Counted from the stretch's first letter, positions 17,743-26,215 are shown. The stretch: DNA of 64,000 nucleotides from CAYMZZ01 sp044463125 (GCA_044463125.1 JBIQMS010000015.1:1-64000); one strand, 5' to 3'. The notes: generated by a model from the sequence alone, not told the origin. Made by a program: numbers and translations.

Positions 17743-18417
17743 CGCTTCTGCTATAGACTTATCGATCATTTTATCAAAATTGATAAACAGGTCGAAGTAT
17801 AACTTGATGGCCACGAATACGATCATGAATCCCAACCCGAATTTAAATAGGAGGAGCATGCTGCCGATGATCACCGTAAACTGCTGGATGATGATGCGCC
17901 CATAGGGTTGAAACATCAGTTTCGTCATCGGGATGGTTCGATATTCGCCATTGAGCATAAAGGGCATGAAGTGATTGGCGAAATGGCTGATTACAAAAGC
18001 AGCCAGCATGTAGCCAATGGGCACGGTGATATAACTGTACCAGTGCAAAAAGAAATGCAGGGGGCCGGCACCCGGCAGCGCAATACCTGCCACACTGGAA
18101 AAGATGCTGGTTTGGATTGCCGCGAACATCCCAAAGTGGACGGTGAAGAATACCATGAAAAATATTCCTCCCAGTTTTTGACCTTGTTCTCCGGCTTGCC
18201 ACTCATCCGATGGCCGGTGAAAAATTACTATCGCCATCTTCAACAGGGTAAATATCCCGATAATCAAAGTCTCCAATGCATAAACGGTAAAAGCCTCTAC
18301 AGGGCTCCAGCCCCAAAAAGCCACGCCCAGTATGGGCAGCAGGTTGGCCAGAATTGGAAAGAGATCAGAGCGGCGGAGGGGGCGGAGGCGGGGGATGCTT
18401 TTGAAATTAGAAGACAT
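17725..18417 (-). CDS. DUF6498-family membrane protein
   Basis: This 230-residue integral membrane protein has about five to six hydrophobic helices. It contains NLLPILGVAFWGWSPVEAFT and YALETLIIGIFTLLK near the N-terminus and HFGMFAAIQT in the middle. These match the uncharacterised DUF6498 family in my recollection; the function is unknown. It is transcribed away from ispD across the nested repeat region. Confidence 0.65.
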   Translation of the reverse strand: MSSNFKSIPRLRPLRRSDLFPILANLLPILGVAFWGWSPVEAFTVYALETLIIGIFTLLKMAIVIFHRPSDEWQAGEQGQKLGGIFFMVFFTVHFGMFAAIQTSIFSSVAGIALPGAGPLHFFLHWYSYITVPIGYMLAAFVISHFANHFMPFMLNGEYRTIPMTKLMFQPYGRIIIQQFTVIIGSMLLLFKFGLGFMIVFVAIKLYFDLFINFDKMIDKSIAEAEKKNA

Positions 18418-18425
18418 TTGGAGCA

Positions 18426-18731
18426 GTTATACGTTTTACGTAATACGTAGTACGTTTTTTTTGTTTAGGGTTTAGAGTTTAAGGTTTAAAGTTTAATTGG
18501 GGTAATAGGTTTAACGTGTGTTGTTCATTCTTTGCGTCCTTTGCGACTTCTTTGCGCTCTTTGCGGTAAATCTTCTATTGCTTTAAGTATACTTCTTATA
18601 CAGGAAGGGTTACCGCAATCCCGCACTGGCGGGACAAAGAAGTCGCAAAGGACGCTACGAATCTTAACACCCTCAGACATTAAACCTTAAGCCCTCAACC
18701 TTAAACTCTAAACTAACGTAAAACGTATAAC
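18426..18731. repeat. Nested three-word inverted repeat (A-B-C ... C'-B'-A')
   Basis: This 306-bp structure lies between two divergent genes. Outer arms A: 18426-18441 and 18716-18731, 16 bp perfect (ATACGTTTTACGT word). Middle arms B: 18470-18486 and 18697-18713, 17 bp perfect (TTTAGAGTTTAAGG word). Inner arms C: 18534-18553 and 18636-18655, 20 bp perfect (TTTGCGTCC word), plus 18561-18569 with 18610-18618 (9 bp). A small CCCGC-ACTG-GCGGG hairpin sits inside (18620-18633). Three unrelated words are therefore placed in mirror order. There is no gene in this gap. Confidence 0.9.
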
Positions 18732-18749
18732 CTACAACATAAAACTCTC

Positions 18750-18757
18750 TATTTTTG
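18750..18757 (+). promoter_or_regulatory. -7 element TATTTTTG of ispD
   Basis: An exact TAnnTTTG match lies only 4 nt before the ispD ATG, so the transcript would be leaderless or nearly so. No TTG is found at the -33 distance. Confidence 0.5.
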
Positions 18758-18761
18758 CTCT

Positions 18762-19445
18762 ATGAAAAAAATCGCCATCATCGTGGCCGGAGGATCGGGA
18801 AGCCGTATGGGTAGCCAATTGCCCAAGCAATTCATTCTGCTTCGGGAAAAACCGGTGCTATACTATACCCTTAAAGCTTTTTTGGATGCCTATGCCGACA
18901 TGCAGGTAATCCTGGTATTGCCAGGCGATTATATTGAAATGGGACGTGAGATTATCGATGCCTGGTTCGACCCTGAAAGAATTCAGATTACCGAGGGTGG
19001 CGATACCCGCTTTCAATCGGTACAAAACGGGCTGCAATTGGTGCAGGAAGAAGCCATCATCTTTGTACATGATGGGGTGCGTTGCATGCTGAGCCAGGAC
19101 CTGATTCATCGTTGCTATCAAACAGCTTTGGAAACAGGTACCGCCGTACCGGCCATCGCCAGCAAGGATAGTGTGCGCATACTCACCAGCGAAGGAAATG
19201 AAGCGGTGGACAGAAATCTGGTACGATTGATACAAACACCGCAAACTTTTCATAGCAAGATTCTGTTGCCTGCCTTTCAAATCGACTATAAGGATAAATT
19301 TACCGATGAAGCTACCGTGGTGGAAGCATTCGGTATCAAGATCACGCTTGTAGAAGGAGAGGAAGCCAATATCAAACTCACACTCCCGGTAGATATGGTA
19401 CTGGCGGAAAAATTGATGGGTGAAAGGGAATCGTCTGCAGACTGA
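18762..19445 (+). CDS. ispD: 2-C-methyl-D-erythritol 4-phosphate cytidylyltransferase
   Basis: This 227-residue cytosolic enzyme transfers CMP from CTP to methylerythritol phosphate, the third step of the MEP isoprenoid pathway. The nucleotide-binding loop VAGGSGSRMGSQLPKQF covers residues 8-24. TRFQSVQNGL and the VHDGVR metal-site segment (about 100) follow, and the C-terminal part contains TDEATVVEA. The length is normal. Its TGA stop abuts the stop of the convergent gene, the two forming TGATCA. Confidence 0.93.
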   Translation: MKKIAIIVAGGSGSRMGSQLPKQFILLREKPVLYYTLKAFLDAYADMQVILVLPGDYIEMGREIIDAWFDPERIQITEGGDTRFQSVQNGLQLVQEEAIIFVHDGVRCMLSQDLIHRCYQTALETGTAVPAIASKDSVRILTSEGNEAVDRNLVRLIQTPQTFHSKILLPAFQIDYKDKFTDEATVVEAFGIKITLVEGEEANIKLTLPVDMVLAEKLMGERESSAD

Positions 19446-20381
19446 TCAGGATTTCAGCCAGCGCAGATAAAAAGGCAGGCGGTTGATATGCAATAAAGGA
19501 TATGGGCGGATTACCGCACCAAAGCCCGCATAGAAGCGATCTACCGTCTCAATATCGGATCCTTCAAAATCCAGCAAACAATCGCTGCCCGCATGCTCCT
19601 GTATAAAAGTATTGACCAACGCATGTGAAGCGCCTGTACCCCGGCTTGCGGGCAAATTGACTGGCAGGAGATAATAAGCACGACGCCCCTGCCAGAGAAA
19701 AATACAGGACGAAAGCCAGTTGCCCGCTTCGTCCACACTCACATACAGGCTGAGCTGCTTTCGTTCCAACGCAGTATGCATGAGTTGTTGCAGCCGATAC
19801 CGTTCTTTCCCATGCTTCCGGTTAATTGGTTGCTGCAAAAACAATTCTATCGCACGCTGAATGTCCGCTACATTTTCTTTTCGAACCACGCTGATTCGCT
19901 GCTTTTCGGCTTTTCGGATATTTCGCTCCGTGTTTTCATGATAACCTTTTCGGATATCAGGGTAAGCTGCGGATAGCGACAATACCCGGTTGCGCCTGAG
20001 CGGCATTGGCCAACCTTCCACCATCGCCGGGTTCTGCTCATTCAGATCATAATGCCCATAGCGGACGTTTGCTGGTATGGATGCCAGAAGGCTTTCGACG
20101 CTTTTACCGGAATTGTCGGAACCGACAATTCCGGTTTGTGCCACTAGGAAGGGTTGATATAGATAGCGGATGCCCCATTTGCTGCGCAGGGGCAGTGCCA
20201 TCACTGACCTATATTCGCTTTCACCGGGGGCCACCAATGCTTCCCAACCGGGGGCCATACAATCAAGATACCAGCTTCGCATATAGAGCAGGTCGGGGAA
20301 ATGGCGATCGAGACATTCGTCCCAGTATTTGCGGTTTACTTCATCATTCCGCAGGTGCAGTATGTGCTCCGTTTGCGCCAT
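19446..20381 (-). CDS. GNAT/FemAB-like acyltransferase-fold protein
   Basis: This 311-residue predicted cytosolic protein has no signal peptide. The second half looks like an acyl-CoA N-acyltransferase domain: NIRKAEK (about 155), LSLYVSVDEAGNWLSSCIFLW as the central strands, GTGASHALVNTFIQEHAG as the cofactor-binding region, and LDFEGSDIETVDRFYAGFGA near the end. The last motif is common in uncharacterised Bacteroidota proteins of this type. The acceptor substrate is unknown. Its ATG overlaps the TGA of the upstream M1 peptidase by one base, so the two are probably translationally coupled. Confidence 0.6.
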   Translation of the reverse strand: MAQTEHILHLRNDEVNRKYWDECLDRHFPDLLYMRSWYLDCMAPGWEALVAPGESEYRSVMALPLRSKWGIRYLYQPFLVAQTGIVGSDNSGKSVESLLASIPANVRYGHYDLNEQNPAMVEGWPMPLRRNRVLSLSAAYPDIRKGYHENTERNIRKAEKQRISVVRKENVADIQRAIELFLQQPINRKHGKERYRLQQLMHTALERKQLSLYVSVDEAGNWLSSCIFLWQGRRAYYLLPVNLPASRGTGASHALVNTFIQEHAGSDCLLDFEGSDIETVDRFYAGFGAVIRPYPLLHINRLPFYLRWLKS

Positions 20382-23263
20382 CAGAAAGCCAGGTTCCGGT
20401 TGATTTTCCGAAAACTGAAATTTGACAGGTCGATAGAAAAAGACATCTTCTTCAGCAGGCGTTCTTTCTTGGGGATCGTCGACTCAATATAATCTCTGAA
20501 AGGACTGCTATAAATCAGCGGCAGATAAATGTGGATGGTTTCTTTCAGCAGCGATACCTGCAGGCCGGCATCAAACAAAAAGCGATCGAGGTTGGCGCTC
20601 CGGTCCCAGGCTTCGGCATACGTACCGATATCCGCAAAAACCTTTAGGGGAATCTTGATGGGAAGAAGACTCAGCGGATTCCATTTGTCGGGTATGCTGC
20701 TGCTCAGGTTTACGGCGATTAGCCAGTTGTCGGTGCGGCCCACCTTGGAGGCGAGCAGGTCGGTTCTTGTTTTAAAAGCGCCGTCGCGTTCCATGATCTG
20801 CTGACTGGCCAGGCCTTCAAATTCATTTCGTCCCAAAAAATAATCGCTATAGGTATAGTCTTCATACCCATTGGCGCCGGTCATGTTTAAGTGATAGCGA
20901 TCGGTTTCAAATTGTTTGCTGATTGTTTTCGCGCCACTATAAAAAAACTTGCCGGCAAAAAAACGCGCATTCAGTCCGCCCCCTTTGGCATAATTGAAGA
21001 AATAATTACCGGTGAATGCGGCGCGCAGAAAATCTTTACCCTGCTCCATTTTCAGTTCAGCGCGATAGGGGTAAAGCGCCCTGAAATCCTGCCAAACCAG
21101 TTTCAGTTGGGCAAGGCTCCGGTTTTCGGCTCTTTTGCGGTAATTGTCCTGAATCAGGGTATCCGTTCCCGTGAAAATGGAGTCGCGCGAGAACCGCAAT
21201 CCTTCTTCGCGGAACAGGAAGGTTTTGAATTGAATATATCTTTCCCGGGTGCTACGGGCACTGGGTTCACGCAATTGAACGCGAACGCCGGGCACCAACT
21301 TATTCATGCCAAAAAACAACTGCTCCCGATCGGGTGTGGTAAATTCATTGATGGTAAAACTGCTGGCCGAAATACCCAGGTCAATGCGATAGATCCTGTT
21401 GCTGCGTGGGTAATGGCTGTAGTTGATCAATCCCAGTCCGGCAAAACGCCCGGAGCCGGTGCCATAGAGAGGCGCCAGCAGGTATTGCAGTTTTGGCACA
21501 GGTAGGGTTATATTGCTGATCATTGCACCCGCCATCAATTTATCGTACATGTTGTACCCGGCAACAGGCGATACCAGCATAGTATGGCTATGTTTCCCTT
21601 CGAGCATTTGCTTTATGTTTGAGCGACTAAAGGGGAAAGCTACCCGGAATCCCTTTCGCTCTTTGCCCGGAAGATTACCTTTTTCATAGAGTTGCATGCG
21701 CTGGGCCAGCAGGTCGCGACCACTTACTGTTTCCAGCAACTGGAAAAAATTAGCCGGATTGGGGTGTTTGAATTGCCACTGCTGGTAATAGGCGCGAATC
21801 GCCTGGTCGAGGGTATCCCTGCCCAATTGCTGCTCAAGTTGCTTCAGCCATGCTGCGGCTTTGCCATAAGCCATCAGGTTATAGTTGCTGGCGCTGAAAT
21901 CGGCTCCATCAGTTTGTATGGGTTGATCGGTATGCGTGGAACTTGCTGTTTCCACCAATAAATTCATGATCGCCTCCAAACGAACCGGCACTTTCATAAA
22001 TTGAAGCATGCCGGAATCGCCCCAAATCTTTTGGCTGTAGCGATAGTCATAATAGGTATTCAATCCTTCATCGAGCCAGGGATGCTTTCGTTCGTTGCTG
22101 CCCAGCGCTGCCTGAAACCAGTTATGTCCTGCCTCATGCGCAACTATGAAATGCAACATCTTATCATTTTGAAGGGGCGATACCAGCGTAATGCCCGGAT
22201 ACTCCATACCTCCCACACCTGCTTTGTCGGATTGCACCACACTGAATACAGGATAAGGATAATCACCGATCCACTGCGAGCGGGTGACGATACTTTGGCG
22301 CGCATAGCCCGTGACCTTTGCCCATTGTTCTTTTTGATTGGGAAGATAGTAGGCAAACAGATCTACCATTTTCCCAGCCGGTAATTCGCATACATCATGC
22401 TGCACCACAAACCGCTTATCGGCAAACCAGGCAAAATCATGCGCGCGATCGAGCGTATAACGAAGGGTTTTGTATTCGCCCGAGGATGCAGGGAATTCCT
22501 GTTTAACACGCTTGATAGCGCCGCCTTTGGTTTTTACCTTACTCGTTTCGGGTATCCAGTCGAAATTGGCGCGACTTTTCAGCCACTCTTTCTCCTCCGC
22601 ATTTTGTAAAACACCGCTCGCCGCCACAACATAATTGGAGGGAAGGGTAATGCGTACATCAAAGGATCCGAATTCTCCATAAAACTCACCCTGATCCAGG
22701 TAAGGCATTTCGTGCCAACCGTCACGGTCATATACTGCCGGTCGCGGATACCACTGGGCTACCTGGTAATGCTGACCTTTATGTCCGGATCGTGAAAAAA
22801 GTTCCGGCAATTGTACATGGAAAGAAGTGCTGATAGTTGTTGTTGCGCCTGGCAACAGCGGCTGAGGAAGTACTAATTTAACGATGTCAATATGCGAGGG
22901 GTGATCTTCCAGCGAGGCGGTTACCCCATCCACGCGAAAGAGCAAACGATTCATATAGCCTCGGGCCTCTTCATCAGAAAAATAAAAATCAGTTCTTCCG
23001 TTTTCCAGTAATTGATCGCTAAAAGCAGTGCGATCATTTTTGTAGGCGTTGGGCCATACATGAAACCAGATATAGTGAAGCGTATCGGGCGATTGATTGT
23101 GGTAATCAAGATTCATGAACCCATCGAGGCTGTGCAACTGGTCGTTGAGCGTAACATCAATGGAATAGCGCAATTCCTGCTGCCAATAGCTTTGTCTTGC
23201 ATCGACAAGACAGAAGTAGCAACAGGCCAGCAGCGTCATCAGGCTTTTTTTCGATAGGAACAT
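20381..23263 (-). CDS. M1-family metallopeptidase with probable C-terminal beta-barrel
   Basis: This 960-residue secreted protein starts with a signal peptide (about 1-22). An M1 N-terminal beta domain follows, then the gluzincin zinc site HEAGH (376-380) with third ligand E399 in WLDEGLNTYYDYR. GVGGMEYPG replaces the usual GAMEN exopeptidase motif. NLMAYGKAAAWL probably carries the catalytic tyrosine. From about residue 590 the sequence changes to alternating aromatic/polar strands (YRIDLGISASSF, AELKMEQGKDFLRAAFTG) and ends in phenylalanine. This suggests an outer-membrane beta-barrel that anchors the peptidase. It has its own promoter just before the ATG and is followed by a coupled acyltransferase gene. 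Confidence 0.85.
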   Translation of the reverse strand: MFLSKKSLMTLLACCYFCLVDARQSYWQQELRYSIDVTLNDQLHSLDGFMNLDYHNQSPDTLHYIWFHVWPNAYKNDRTAFSDQLLENGRTDFYFSDEEARGYMNRLLFRVDGVTASLEDHPSHIDIVKLVLPQPLLPGATTTISTSFHVQLPELFSRSGHKGQHYQVAQWYPRPAVYDRDGWHEMPYLDQGEFYGEFGSFDVRITLPSNYVVAASGVLQNAEEKEWLKSRANFDWIPETSKVKTKGGAIKRVKQEFPASSGEYKTLRYTLDRAHDFAWFADKRFVVQHDVCELPAGKMVDLFAYYLPNQKEQWAKVTGYARQSIVTRSQWIGDYPYPVFSVVQSDKAGVGGMEYPGITLVSPLQNDKMLHFIVAHEAGHNWFQAALGSNERKHPWLDEGLNTYYDYRYSQKIWGDSGMLQFMKVPVRLEAIMNLLVETASSTHTDQPIQTDGADFSASNYNLMAYGKAAAWLKQLEQQLGRDTLDQAIRAYYQQWQFKHPNPANFFQLLETVSGRDLLAQRMQLYEKGNLPGKERKGFRVAFPFSRSNIKQMLEGKHSHTMLVSPVAGYNMYDKLMAGAMISNITLPVPKLQYLLAPLYGTGSGRFAGLGLINYSHYPRSNRIYRIDLGISASSFTINEFTTPDREQLFFGMNKLVPGVRVQLREPSARSTRERYIQFKTFLFREEGLRFSRDSIFTGTDTLIQDNYRKRAENRSLAQLKLVWQDFRALYPYRAELKMEQGKDFLRAAFTGNYFFNYAKGGGLNARFFAGKFFYSGAKTISKQFETDRYHLNMTGANGYEDYTYSDYFLGRNEFEGLASQQIMERDGAFKTRTDLLASKVGRTDNWLIAVNLSSSIPDKWNPLSLLPIKIPLKVFADIGTYAEAWDRSANLDRFLFDAGLQVSLLKETIHIYLPLIYSSPFRDYIESTIPKKERLLKKMSFSIDLSNFSFRKINRNLAF

Positions 23264-23267
23264 ATTT

Positions 23268-23298
23268 CAAAAATAGACCCCAAAATCCGCATCGGCAA
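23268..23298 (-). promoter_or_regulatory. Promoter of the M1 peptidase gene (TTG-N20-TATTTTTG)
   Basis: On the reverse strand TTG (23296-23298) and TATTTTTG (23268-23275) have a 20-nt spacer. The -7 element ends 4 nt before the ATG, so the mRNA should be leaderless or start with a very short leader. Confidence 0.65.
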
Positions 23299-23301
23299 GC
23301 C

Positions 23302-24699
23302 TTATTTGCCCTTGCCCTTCCAGATTATGCGAAGGGTATGCAGCATGATCTTAAAGTCGAGTGCGAGCGAAATATTTTCAATATATACCAGGTCGAATCG
23401 GCTGCGCTCAATCATGGCCTCCACATCTTCGGCATAGCCGTATTGTACCATACCCCAACTGGTAAGGCCGGGTTTTACTTTCAACAGGTATTTGTAGGGG
23501 GGAAACCGGGGCGTGATCTGATCGATATAATACTGTCGTTCCGGCCGGGGACCCACCAGGCTCATATCGCCTTTCAAAATATTCCAGAGCTGTGGCAATT
23601 CATCCAGCCGCCACTTCCGCATAATACGCCCCCACGGCGTAATGCGCGGATCATTATCGGAGGAAAGGGCGGGTCCGTTGGGCTCTCCGGGATGAATCAT
23701 GGATCGGAACTTGACCATGCGGAATGGCCTTCCTTTATAGCCGATTCTTTCCTGCACATAGAAGATGGGGCCCGGCGAAGAAAGCCTCACGCGTATCATC
23801 ACATAAATCAGGAGTGGGGATAGCAGTACCAGCGCCAACAGGGAAAATAAAACATCGAGCAGGCGCTTGATTGGCTCCTGCCAGGCAGGTATCAATTGCG
23901 TACGAACTGCCATCAGTGGCGCACCCAGCACATTGCTGGTTTTTACCGAACCGGAAAGTATGTCGAGCGTATCGGGCAACAATTTTATCTGCACATCCAA
24001 CTCCGACAATCGGCTTACCAGCGATTCCGCCAGTTCAGATTCCTTACGCGATAGCGCCAGCACCACAAGTTGTATTTTCTGCGATTCAATTATCTGCTCA
24101 AGGTTGGATAGGTTCCCTAAATCGGACAGCGCACCAGTATCCGAAGCATTGTTGTCGACGGCAATATATCCGCTGTATAAAAAACCACCGTCGTGCAATT
24201 GCCGGGCCGTCTTGTTGCGGATGGTTTCAACCGTTTCGCGATGGGTAATGAGAAGGGCTGGGAAACTGATGCGCCCCGAAAGCATTTGCCATTTCACCAG
24301 GTTTAGCAGCAGCCATCTGCCAAAAAAACTGAGGAGGAAATGGATGCCCAGCATGGCGGCGCCGGTTTTCAGGTAGTACACAAACCCGGCAGCTGTATCG
24401 GCAGGAAACAGCAGGAAAAACGCGAGCAGGCTACCGGCAAGGCTACAGAAAAATGTGAGAAAGAATTCGGATAATCTCGATTTGGCATAGAGCGATTGAT
24501 AGGTTCCCGCCAGCGCGTAAATCATTATCCAAACCAGGGGAACCAGCAGGAAACTGACCCAGGGTTCGCAACAAACGGGCGTAGAAGCTGTAGGTAGCCA
24601 GGCTTCCCTAAGCTGGCAAAGCAGCCACCAGGCCAGCGCGGCCATGGCATAGTCAATGGCCAGGTACCAGCCCGTTGCTATTTTTCCTTTTTGGCTCAT
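23302..24699 (-). CDS. Polyprenyl-phosphate sugar-1-phosphate transferase (WbaP/ExoY type)
   Basis: This 465-residue membrane enzyme transfers a sugar-1-phosphate to undecaprenyl phosphate, the first step of exopolysaccharide or O-antigen units. Four N-terminal helices and a Rossmann-like middle domain precede the catalytic domain (about 275-465). That domain has RLLDVLFSLLALVLLSPLL as its membrane helix, GPIFYVQERIG, KFRSM, KWRLDELPQLWNILKGDMSL, GPRPERQYY and LKVKPGLTSWGMVQYG, all hallmarks of the family. The sugar is unknown. It overlaps the stop of the upstream oxidoreductase by ATGA, so both are one unit. No other polysaccharide genes are adjacent. Confidence 0.92.
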   Translation of the reverse strand: MSQKGKIATGWYLAIDYAMAALAWWLLCQLREAWLPTASTPVCCEPWVSFLLVPLVWIMIYALAGTYQSLYAKSRLSEFFLTFFCSLAGSLLAFFLLFPADTAAGFVYYLKTGAAMLGIHFLLSFFGRWLLLNLVKWQMLSGRISFPALLITHRETVETIRNKTARQLHDGGFLYSGYIAVDNNASDTGALSDLGNLSNLEQIIESQKIQLVVLALSRKESELAESLVSRLSELDVQIKLLPDTLDILSGSVKTSNVLGAPLMAVRTQLIPAWQEPIKRLLDVLFSLLALVLLSPLLIYVMIRVRLSSPGPIFYVQERIGYKGRPFRMVKFRSMIHPGEPNGPALSSDNDPRITPWGRIMRKWRLDELPQLWNILKGDMSLVGPRPERQYYIDQITPRFPPYKYLLKVKPGLTSWGMVQYGYAEDVEAMIERSRFDLVYIENISLALDFKIMLHTLRIIWKGKGK

Positions 24700-25673
24700 C
24701 CCTGCGATATCACCTTGTTGCCGATCTTCTGCAATATCTGGTGGGCCACATCCATGGCCATCAGCCCATCGTGTTCCGACACCACAGTTTTGGTATTCTG
24801 TAAAATGGCATCGCGAAAAGCGATCAACTCTTCTTTAATCGCGTTTACTTCCGGTACCTGCGGATTGGCTACCGCGATGGTTTTGGTACCTGTGTTGGTT
24901 TCAATATCAAAACTGAATACCTGCTGATCATTCTCGTCTTTGAGTTTGATGATCTCGGTTTTCTTATTCAGGAAATCAATGCCGATATAGGCATCTTTCT
25001 GAAACAGGCGCATCTTGCGCATTTTTTTCATCGATATCCGGCTGCTGGTCAAATTAGCTACACAACCATTGTGAAATTCGATGCGCACGTTCGCGATATC
25101 AGGCGTTTCCGTCATCACACCCACACCACTCGCGGAAATAGTGCGAACATCGCTTTTCACGATATTCAGAATAATATCGATATCGTGAATCATCAGATCA
25201 AGGATCACGCTCACTTCGGTTCCGCGGGGGTTGAACTGCGCCAGGCGGTGCACCTCAATAAACATGGGTGCCAGATCCAGATCCTTCACCGCCAGGAAAG
25301 CGGGATTGAAGCGCTCCACATGTCCCACCTGGAGCTTGATATCCGACTCCTTGGCCAGTTTTACCAATTGCCGCGCCTCCTCCATGGTATTAGCCATGGG
25401 CTTTTCTACAAAAACATGCTTACCCAGTTTCATGGCTTTTTCGCACCACTGAAAATGGTAGGGGGTGGGTGCCACAATATCGATGGCGTCCACAATCGAC
25501 AGCAAAGCATCCGGATCGCTGAATCGGGTGATCTGGTATTTTTCCGACACTTCGGCGGCGTTGGTATCGTCCGGATCATAAAACCCGACAATATCAATGC
25601 CCGAAATTTCTTTCCAGTTGTTGAGGTGAAATTTGCCCAGGTGGCCTACGCCGAATACCGCAATTTTTAGCAT
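24696..25673 (-). CDS. Gfo/Idh/MocA-family NAD(P)-dependent oxidoreductase
   Basis: This 325-residue cytosolic enzyme begins with a Rossmann fold (IAVFGVGHLGKFHLNNW, about 4-20). The family motif GKHVFVEKPMANTMEEARQL (about 88-107) carries the catalytic lysine, and VGHVERFNPAF follows. Such enzymes oxidise or reduce sugars or related compounds. Coupling to a sugar transferase suggests preparation of a nucleotide sugar for surface glycans. The ATG at 25673 is chosen because an upstream in-frame ATG (25706) lies inside the promoter. The downstream gene overlaps by 4 nt. Confidence 0.87.
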   Translation of the reverse strand: MLKIAVFGVGHLGKFHLNNWKEISGIDIVGFYDPDDTNAAEVSEKYQITRFSDPDALLSIVDAIDIVAPTPYHFQWCEKAMKLGKHVFVEKPMANTMEEARQLVKLAKESDIKLQVGHVERFNPAFLAVKDLDLAPMFIEVHRLAQFNPRGTEVSVILDLMIHDIDIILNIVKSDVRTISASGVGVMTETPDIANVRIEFHNGCVANLTSSRISMKKMRKMRLFQKDAYIGIDFLNKKTEIIKLKDENDQQVFSFDIETNTGTKTIAVANPQVPEVNAIKEELIAFRDAILQNTKTVVSEHDGLMAMDVAHQILQKIGNKVISQG

Positions 25674-25677
25674 TGGG

Positions 25678-25706
25678 CAAAGATAGGCCAAGTAAAATTT
25701 TGGCAA
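25678..25706 (-). promoter_or_regulatory. Promoter of the oxidoreductase-sugar transferase unit (TTG-N18-TATCTTTG)
   Basis: On the reverse strand TTG (25704-25706) and TATCTTTG (25678-25685) have an 18-nt spacer. The -7 element ends 4 nt before the ATG, again predicting a leaderless mRNA. Confidence 0.7.
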
Positions 25707-25741
25707 GTGCTTTTTGGCTGGGAAGTCCCGGAAGCAGCAGC

Positions 25742-26215
25742 TCAGCCCCCGCGCCTTGTAAAATCAAAGTTCTGCTTGCGATACTGGCCATTTCTGCGGC
25801 CTTCAATACTGGCGAAAAGCTGATCTTTCACCCGGCGATAGCTGATGCGTTGCGGGAAATCATGCGCCGGATTCTCGCTGATGAATTCGGTGCCCCGCTG
25901 AAATATCAGGGCAAAACGAACGGGCTGGTTATTATTCTGGCCCTGCACAGTAGGGATATAATACCACTGGCCACCGCGATGCGCCAGCTCAATGGTCTCC
26001 TGCGGAATGGTATCTTTCCCATCTTTCAGGAAATAACTTCTTCCGGTAAGGGTGCTGTCGTTGGCGACATTCCATTCCTCGATGATGACCGATTTGCCCG
26101 CCGGCATTTCCCAGGTCCCGGTGAGCCAGGCAAATTCGTTGGCAGGTTTATCTGCAGGTGCAGCCAGGGCTGCAATCAGCCAGATCAGGGTGAGCATAGG
26201 CTTTACTTTAATCAA
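25742..26215 (-). CDS. DUF6265-family secreted protein
   Basis: This 157-residue protein has an N-terminal signal peptide (about 1-19, ending near ALAAPA). The body begins FAWLTGTWEMPAGKSVIIEEW and includes FISENPAHDFPQRISYRR, features I associate with the DUF6265 family of small lipocalin-like beta proteins. No enzymatic residues can be assigned. It is a lone gene between the oxidoreductase and the VOC protein, on the same strand. Confidence 0.65.
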   Translation of the reverse strand: MIKVKPMLTLIWLIAALAAPADKPANEFAWLTGTWEMPAGKSVIIEEWNVANDSTLTGRSYFLKDGKDTIPQETIELAHRGGQWYYIPTVQGQNNNQPVRFALIFQRGTEFISENPAHDFPQRISYRRVKDQLFASIEGRRNGQYRKQNFDFTRRGG

